Assembly: GCF_002259415.1 (NCBI RefSeq) | Contig: NZ_NPFY01000004.1 | Span: 1 to 64,000, forward strand | Direction of reading: 5' to 3' | DNA length: 64,000 bases | Source of the DNA: Rhodococcus sp. 14-2470-1b | GTDB taxonomy: Bacteria > Actinomycetota > Actinomycetes > Mycobacteriales > Mycobacteriaceae | Shown: positions 59,001 to 64,000 of the stretch, one piece after another | How the letters are laid out: the number at the start of each line of letters is the position of its first letter | Position numbering within the stretch: the first letter of the stretch is position 1 | Made by a program: the position numbers and the translations under genes | The notes under the pieces: model-generated | What the model saw: the letters and a program-made list of their open reading frames with translations, nothing else | Databases searched by the model: none | What the model was told of the DNA's origin: nothing

Positions 59001-62000
59001 AGCACCGCGTAGATACCGACCATGAGCTCGATCGATCGGCCGACCGCTACTGCCACCGTTCCGCCCGGACCGACGCCTCGCTCGACGAGGTACCGCGCGA
59101 GGCGGTTCGCACGCGAGTCGAGTTCTCGGTATGAGACCGACTCGCCCTCGTAGGTCAACGCCACTGCATTCGGCGAGATCGACACGCGTGACTCGAACAT
59201 CGAGACCAGCGTCGCCGACGGATCCAGATCGTGACCGGTCGAGTTCAGCTCCACCAGCAATCGGCTTCGCTCCGCGTCGTCGACGAGGTCGATATCACCG
59301 ACGACGACCGAAGGATCAGCCACGACCGCACCGAGCACCGTGACGAACTGCGCGGTGAGTAGTTCGATCGTCGACGCGTCGAACAAGTCGGTGGCGTAGA
59401 CGATTTCGGCCTCACGGACCGGTGCGCCGTCGAGGCCTGCAGTGGGCTCCCCGACAGTCACTTGAAGGTCCATCTTGGCCACCGCAGCGTCGAAGTCGAT
59501 CGACGACGCCTTCAGACCGGGTAGCGAAAACGAGGTGGATGCGAAGTTCTGGAACGTGAGCAGCACCTGAGTCAACGGATGTCGTCCACCGACACGCGGT
59601 GGATCGAGAACCTCGACGACACGCTCGAAGGGAACGTCCGCGTGCGCAAAGGCTGACAGGTCCGTTTCGCGGACGACCTTCAACAGGTCGACGAACGTCG
59701 AGGTTCCTGCCACCGGCGTTCGAAGCACTAGCGTGTTGACGAACATTCCGATCACGTCGTCGAGCTCGGCTTCACCGCGACCGGCGATCGGAGTGCCCAA
59801 CACCACGTCGGATTCACCGGACACCCGCGACAACAACACCGCCAGCGCACCGTGCACCACCATGAACGGAGTCACGCCGGCACGGGTTGCCACGGAATCG
59901 ATGGCTGCCACTGTCTCCGCGTCGATGGTGAAGCGGTGGGCGGCACCCCGCCCACTGGCCACGGCGGGACGGGAACGATCGACCGGTAGTGCCGGCTCGT
60001 CCGGAGCATCACGCAACCGTTCGAACCAGTACCGTTCCTGGGCAGCCATGGGTGACGTCGGATCGTCCGAGGACCCCAGCACTTCGCGCTGCCACAACGT
60101 GTAGTCCGCGTACTGCACCGGCAGGGGCGACCATCCCGGCTCGTCGCCTGCTGCGCGCGCCACGTAGGCCGTCACCACGTCTCGGATCAACGGCATCATC
60201 GAGAAGCCGTCGGCCGCAATGTGATAAGCAACGACGACCAGCACGTACTCGTCACTGCCGAGGTCCAGCAGCCGAATTCGAACCGGCACCGACCGGGTGA
60301 CGTCGAATCCTTCGGACACGATCGTGGTGACCGCAGAGACCACGTCGGCCTCGGACACCTGCTCCACCCGGAAATCCGGTCGAACAGCCGTGGCAGGAAG
60401 GACCACCTGGATTCCGGTTCCGGAAGATTCCGGGTACACCGTGCGCAGACTTTCGTGGCGAGCGACGACATCGTCGATCGCTGCACGCAACACATCGACG
60501 TCGAGTGCACCGCTCAATCGCACCGCCGCCGGAATGTTGTTCACCGCCGACTCGGGCTCCAGACGGTTCAGGAACCACATGCGCTGCTGCGCAGGCGACA
60601 GTGGAATGCGGTCCGGTCGCGGGCGGGGGGTCAGAGCGGGGCGGGCGCCGGAGCCCGACTCCACGCGTGCCGCAAGGGATTCGACCGAAGACGCATCGAA
60701 GACCATGCGCACCGGAACTCGACTGTCGAGGGCGACTCCGAGTCGGGACACGAGCTGAGTCGCAACGAGCGAGTTACCGCCCAATTCGAAGAAGTCGTCG
60801 TCGAGACCGACCCGTTCGAGACCGAGTACGTCCGCGAAGACGTCTGCGACGATCTCCTCGATCGGTGTGCGAGGTGCTCGGAACTGCGTGGCGTGGACCG
60901 CCGGGGCGGGGAGCGCCTTCCGGTCCAGCTTGCCGGAGGTGTTCAACGGGAACTCGTCGAGCGTGAGGATCGCACCGGGAATCATGTAGCGAGGCAGCGC
61001 CGCGGCAAGCGAATCGCGCAGTTCGTCGATGTCGAGGTCGGTGTCTTCGCCGGACGCAGGAACGACGTATCCGACGAGTTGGTCACCGGTGTTCGTCTGC
61101 ACCACCGCAGCGGCGGACAAGCCCACCCGCGGGTGTGCAGCGAGCGCGGCCTCGATTTCACCCAACTCGATACGTTGCCCACGGAACTTGACCTGGAAAT
61201 CGGTGCGACCGATGTACTCGAGCGTGCCGTCGGATTGCCACACCACGAGGTCGCCCGTCCGATACATCCGGCTGCTGGCCGAGGACGAGCGAGACACGAA
61301 CGGATTGGCCACGAATCGATCGACCGTCAGGTCGACTCGACCGTGGTAGCCACGCGCGAGCTGGACGCCGGCAAGGTAGAGCTCGCCCGGAACTCCGACC
61401 GGGACCGGCCGGAGTCGTGAATCGAGCACGTAGACAGCGGAATTCCACTCGGGTCGCCCGATGGTGACAGCCGAGCCGATCGCGGTGTCGGTCACGTCCG
61501 CGTACGTGATCGACACGGCCGCCTCGGTGGGGCCGTACAGGTTGTGCACCCGCGCGTCCGAGACACGCGCGAAGTCACGGACCGCTTCTCCGGGAAGAGC
61601 TTCACCGATGACGAAGATCTGCTGCACGGACCGAAGCGCCGCACGCCCTACCGCCGATGCGAACACCGACAGCATCGTGGGAACGAAGTCCGTGACCGTC
61701 ACGTGTCGCTGCGAGATCACCTCGGCGAGGTAGCGCGGGTCGCGATGACCATCGGGGGTGGCGAGCACCAGTTGTGCTCCCACTCTCAGTGGAAGGAAGA
61801 ATCCCCAGAGCGAGACGTCGAACGTCGTCGCGGTCTTCTGCAGATACACGTCCGACGCGTCGAGCGAGTACTCGGACTGCATCCATTCCATCTGGTTCAC
61901 GATCGCGCGGTGACTCACTGCTACGCCCTTGGGACGGCCGGTGGACCCGGACGTGAAGATCACGTATGCGACGGACTCGGCAGACACCGGAGAAGGCGGC

Positions 62001-64000
62001 AGGACCACGTCCTTGCCGCCCCGGAACTCGGCCGGCGCGGAGTCCACGTCGATCACTCGGACGGCCCCGGGAGGTGTGAACAGGTCCCGACCGCGCACGA
62101 GGACGCAGACCGGTTGTGCGGCACCGAGTATGTAGTCGATTCGCTCCACCGGGTGGTCGGGGTCGATGGGGACGAAGCCTGCGCCCGCACGCAGCACCGC
62201 ATACATTCCGACGACCAGGTCGATCGATCGGCGCACCGCGATGGCGACCAAGGCGTCGGGCCCCGCGCCTGCGTCCACCAGCACGCGCGCGAGTTCATCC
62301 ACCCTCGTGGCGAATTCGCCGTACGTCAGAGATTCGTCCTCGTAGACCACCGCGACGGCGTTCGGTGTCTCGCGCGCAGCGTCGGCGAACCGGTCGAGCA
62401 GCATCGCATCGTCGACGGTTCGTCCGGTCTCGTTCCATCCGGCAACGAGCAGTTCCGCCTCGTCCGCAGCGACCAGATCGATATCGCCGACGGTCACCGT
62501 CGGCTCGTCGGTGACCTGCTCGAGAACGCGGAGGAATCGCCGTTCGAGCATCTCGACGGACGCCGGATCGAAAAGATCGGTTGCATAAGTGAATTCGACG
62601 GACCATCCACTGCCGTCGACGGGCTCGCTGACCGCGACCTGCAGATCGAACTTGGCGATCCCGGCGTCGAAGTCGACTGCCGACACGGACAGATTCGGCA
62701 ACTCCAACGAGGATCGGCCGAGATTCTGGAAGAAGAGTGCTACCTGGAAGAGTGGGTGACGAGCCGCGGACCGAGCCGGGTCGAGTATCTCCACGAGGCG
62801 TTCGAACGGTATGTCGGCGTTCGCGAATGCAGCGAGATCCGTGCGGCGCACCGTGTCGAGCAGGTCCTCGAAGGATGCCGCGGCATCCACGTCCGTCCTC
62901 AGGACGAGGGTGTTGACGAACATACCGATCATGTCGTCGAGCGCTGCGTCACCGCGGCCGGCGATGGGCGCACCGATGGCGATGTCCGACGTTGCCGACA
63001 GTCGAGCGAGCAGGACGGACAACGCAGCGTGCACCACCATGAACGGAGTGGCTCGGTACTCCTGCGCGATCCGTTCCACGGACGCGCGAAGCTCGCCGGA
63101 AACCTCGAACCGGTGGGTTCGACCACGATTGCTCGCCACGGCCGGACGGCGACGGTCGAACGGCAGATCCAACTGAGCGGGGAGCCCGGTGAGAGTGCTC
63201 TGCCAGTAGTCCTTCTGCGCGGAGATGATCGAATCGGGATCGTCCTCGGAGCCGAGCACTTCCCGCTGCCAGAGCGTGTAGTCGGCGTACTGGACGGCAA
63301 GAGGTTCCCAATCGTTGTCCAGCCCTGCCGCTCGTGCGGTGTAGGCCCGGACGACGTCTCGCGTCAGCGGACCGAGCGAGTACCCGTCCGCGGCGATGTG
63401 GTGGACGACGAACACCAGAACATGCTCGGTCGACGACACCTCGAACAGGCTCGCGCGGAACGGCGCTCGCCCGGTGACGTCGAAACCAGCGAGCACGGTC
63501 TCCTCGATCGCTGCCGGAAGCTCGTCGGCGTCTATCGGGATGGGGGCGAGGTCGGGGATGACAGCGCGAGTCGGCACGACTTCCTGGCTGCCCACCCCGT
63601 CCACCTCTGGGTACACCGTCCGCAGAGATTCGTGGCGGGCCAGGACGTCGGCGACCGCGACGTGCAGTGCGTGTCTGTCCAGCAGACCGGACAACCGGAT
63701 CGCGACCGGGATGTTGTTTACCGCCGACTCCGTGTCCAGTCGGTTGAGGAACCACATGCGCTGCTGCGCCAAGGACAGTGGCACACGATCGGGCCGCGGA
63801 CGCGGGGCGAGAGGTACTCGTGCCCCACCGCTTGCCTCGCTCTCGATCCGTGTCGCCAGGGCTGCGACGGTCGAGGTCTCGAACATCAGTCGAACCGGAA
63901 CCGTCGTGTTCAGCGCAGCACCCAGCCGTGACACGACTCGTGTTGCGATCAACGAGTTTCCGCCGAGCGAGAAGAAGTCGTCGTCGACTCCTACACGTTC
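55139..64000 (-). CDS. NRPS-4 (5' end beyond window): ...T-(C-A-T)2-C-A*
   Basis: The reading frame runs off the right edge; 2953 residues are visible. Counting from the edge: carrier T0 ([12 protein letters not shown], first 17 residues), C1 (HHIAADG near 199), A1 (688), T1 (1074), C2 (YHIAADG near 1260), A2 (1765), T2 (2144), C3 (HHISADG near 2330) and a decayed A* (about 2660-2953). A1 code by eye is DVWDFILVSK (unassigned); A2 is DVWHFSLVDK (Ser). C2 has Tyr for the first His of HHxxxDG but keeps the catalytic second His. A loop in A2 contains an 18-bp minisatellite. The C-terminus is acidic ([12 protein letters not shown]). As with NRPS-1, the terminal C plus A* should hand the chain to a synthetase that begins with A. 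Confidence 0.92.
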   Translation of the reverse strand, partial: ERVGVDDDFFSLGGNSLIATRVVSRLGAALNTTVPVRLMFETSTVAALATRIESEASGGARVPLAPRPRPDRVPLSLAQQRMWFLNRLDTESAVNNIPVAIRLSGLLDRHALHVAVADVLARHESLRTVYPEVDGVGSQEVVPTRAVIPDLAPIPIDADELPAAIEETVLAGFDVTGRAPFRASLFEVSSTEHVLVFVVHHIAADGYSLGPLTRDVVRAYTARAAGLDNDWEPLAVQYADYTLWQREVLGSEDDPDSIISAQKDYWQSTLTGLPAQLDLPFDRRRPAVASNRGRTHRFEVSGELRASVERIAQEYRATPFMVVHAALSVLLARLSATSDIAIGAPIAGRGDAALDDMIGMFVNTLVLRTDVDAAASFEDLLDTVRRTDLAAFANADIPFERLVEILDPARSAARHPLFQVALFFQNLGRSSLELPNLSVSAVDFDAGIAKFDLQVAVSEPVDGSGWSVEFTYATDLFDPASVEMLERRFLRVLEQVTDEPTVTVGDIDLVAADEAELLVAGWNETGRTVDDAMLLDRFADAARETPNAVAVVYEDESLTYGEFATRVDELARVLVDAGAGPDALVAIAVRRSIDLVVGMYAVLRAGAGFVPIDPDHPVERIDYILGAAQPVCVLVRGRDLFTPPGAVRVIDVDSAPAEFRGGKDVVLPPSPVSAESVAYVIFTSGSTGRPKGVAVSHRAIVNQMEWMQSEYSLDASDVYLQKTATTFDVSLWGFFLPLRVGAQLVLATPDGHRDPRYLAEVISQRHVTVTDFVPTMLSVFASAVGRAALRSVQQIFVIGEALPGEAVRDFARVSDARVHNLYGPTEAAVSITYADVTDTAIGSAVTIGRPEWNSAVYVLDSRLRPVPVGVPGELYLAGVQLARGYHGRVDLTVDRFVANPFVSRSSSASSRMYRTGDLVVWQSDGTLEYIGRTDFQVKFRGQRIELGEIEAALAAHPRVGLSAAAVVQTNTGDQLVGYVVPASGEDTDLDIDELRDSLAAALPRYMIPGAILTLDEFPLNTSGKLDRKALPAPAVHATQFRAPRTPIEEIVADVFADVLGLERVGLDDDFFELGGNSLVATQLVSRLGVALDSRVPVRMVFDASSVESLAARVESGSGARPALTPRPRPDRIPLSPAQQRMWFLNRLEPESAVNNIPAAVRLSGALDVDVLRAAIDDVVARHESLRTVYPESSGTGIQVVLPATAVRPDFRVEQVSEADVVSAVTTIVSEGFDVTRSVPVRIRLLDLGSDEYVLVVVAYHIAADGFSMMPLIRDVVTAYVARAAGDEPGWSPLPVQYADYTLWQREVLGSSDDPTSPMAAQERYWFERLRDAPDEPALPVDRSRPAVASGRGAAHRFTIDAETVAAIDSVATRAGVTPFMVVHGALAVLLSRVSGESDVVLGTPIAGRGEAELDDVIGMFVNTLVLRTPVAGTSTFVDLLKVVRETDLSAFAHADVPFERVVEVLDPPRVGGRHPLTQVLLTFQNFASTSFSLPGLKASSIDFDAAVAKMDLQVTVGEPTAGLDGAPVREAEIVYATDLFDASTIELLTAQFVTVLGAVVADPSVVVGDIDLVDDAERSRLLVELNSTGHDLDPSATLVSMFESRVSISPNAVALTYEGESVSYRELDSRANRLARYLVERGVGPGGTVAVAVGRSIELMVGIYAVLKAGAAYVPVDPSQPNDRISYILDTAATALTLTTTRDRGELAGDDVVVLDDLVVLDDLVVPDDLDTSVHPDRPLTDAERTGALTPRDPAYVLFTSGSTGKPKGVVVEHRSIVNRLVWMQDEYELTVDDTVVQKTPTTFDVSVWELFWPLQIGARLVIARPDGHRDPKYVAELIAAERVSVAHFVPSMLGVFAAEPSAASDRSLRIVFSSGEALPTSTARALAEVLPSTRLVNLYGPTEAAVDVTFHEVSEADIAAVPIGRPVYNTQVYVLDARLNAVGVGAVGELYLGGVQLARGYSSRPDLTADRFVANPFGDDGARLYRTGDLVRWNSAGEIEYIGRSDFQVKLRGLRIELGEIESSVLRSDSAGQAVVLVRGDRLVAYVVPAAGRVVDVDAIRRTVSESLPEYMVPAAFVVLDEFPLGSAGKLDRKALPDPAPQLSEFREPTSEAQVTVASVFTEVLGLERVGLDDNFFDLGGNSLIATQVVSRVGAALDASIPVRTLFDFSTVESFAAAVESLAGTGSRAPLVATERPARLPLSLAQQRMWVLSTIDPESSAYNIPLAVRLTGELDHDALAAAIADVVARHETLRTTYPSDADGPEQKILSPQEVVFDLRPTVVDGEAGAFEAVAQLVLGGFDVASAVPVRVGLVQLSPTEHVLALVVHHISADGASIAPLARDVMVAYSARTQGTPPMWTALSVQYADFALWQRQVLGDTTVEGSPASTQLEYWKQTLSGVPEAVDLPTDRPRPPTQSMRGHSTPFHVDRAAHAGLIDFARDRGTSLFMIVHAGLAVLLGRLSGSSDIVVGTPVAGRGAAELDDLVGMFVNTLALRTQVDFGGTFSGLVDDVRSVDLGAFGNADLPFEEIVDAVVPARSQARHPIFQVALSFQNLERVKLELPGLSVEGLEAGELGAKFDLQFTVESRMDDAGEPAGLFGSLLYATDLFDEQTAASFADRLTRILTAVASDPFVIVGDIEIMSAEERARTDAQTTSAGANDATAVAVERSLPQVIGSVVELDPEAPAVVDNGDEMSYIDIEGRSSALARVLVDRGVGPGDRVVVDVAMSVDWVVTVLAVVFAGAAVVVSEADTPASVLGTSADATWVIGTSDSQKSDGAQLVALDDPAVSDAVQSASRRPIAYSARTRLLAVDDAAVVVVDDRATEPFVIAQSELVASLLAADARLSMTFESRVLADVAAGRLWHLSTLLSSALVGAAWVVPAAGVSLSDAVLDDWVTHAFVTADRVEELSEEESEDLQFVVLVDAPTEGEPAARAIGEARVTAGERAFGRG
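58823..58876 (-). repeat. 18-bp in-frame minisatellite in an A-domain loop of NRPS-4
   Basis: Three 18-bp units (58823-58840, 58841-58858, 58859-58876), the first two nearly identical, encode a Val-Val-(Leu/Pro)-Asp-Asp-Leu pattern on the - strand. They lie in the loop ahead of the SGSTG motif of A2, the same position as the 15-bp repeat in NRPS-2 A3. Confidence 0.8.

Overview
The window is high-GC actinobacterial DNA. It most likely comes from Rhodococcus or a close relative in the Nocardiaceae/Mycobacteriales. The reasons are the mycobacterial-type S10 ribosomal proteins (GTG starts, GTGA/ATGA gene overlaps), likely leaderless promoters, an AurF-type diiron oxygenase and very large NRPS genes. 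The assignment rests on reading protein sequences, not on a database search. I saw no rRNA, tRNA, CRISPR array, transposase or phage integrase.

Region 1 (58-5705, + strand) holds an AIM24-family gene followed by three tightly overlapping genes: a DUF559/Vsr-type nuclease-domain protein, a winged-helix protein carrying a 15-bp minisatellite, and a 1048-residue protein with two P-loop ATPase domains, the second HerA/FtsK-like. A perfect 17-bp hairpin (5721-5758) separates them from region 2. The architecture resembles DNA-processing or anti-phage modules, and I do not recognise it as a named system.

Region 2 (5772-11055, - strand) is the complete S10 ribosomal operon, rpsJ-rplC-rplD-rplW-rplB-rpsS-rplV-rpsC-rplP-rpmC-rpsQ. 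A 482-bp leader and divergent promoter region lies upstream of it.

Region 3 (11538-18779, + strand) holds a hotdog/DUF4442 protein, a TyrA/PapC-like dehydrogenase whose catalytic His position is Asn, an AurF-family N-oxygenase with all seven iron ligands, a DrrA/DrrB-type ABC exporter with two permeases, a GT2 glycosyltransferase and a secreted lipase.

Region 4 (18816 to the right edge, - strand) is about 45 kb of NRPS in four genes. By coordinate: NRPS-1 is A-T-(C-A-T)3-C-A*; NRPS-2 is A-T-(C-A-T)4-C; NRPS-3 is A-T-C-A-T-TE; NRPS-4, cut by the window edge, is ...T-(C-A-T)2-C-A*. A* is a decayed adenylation domain. Every subunit junction in view falls between C and A, not after T. Matching ends to starts gives one self-consistent line, NRPS-4 > NRPS-2 > NRPS-1 > NRPS-3(TE), with 14 visible carrier domains and 13 condensation domains. 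Hand-read specificity codes include four Ser modules (three consecutive), one Thr module, and three consecutive modules sharing one unassigned code. No epimerisation domain, MbtH protein or phosphopantetheinyl transferase is visible.
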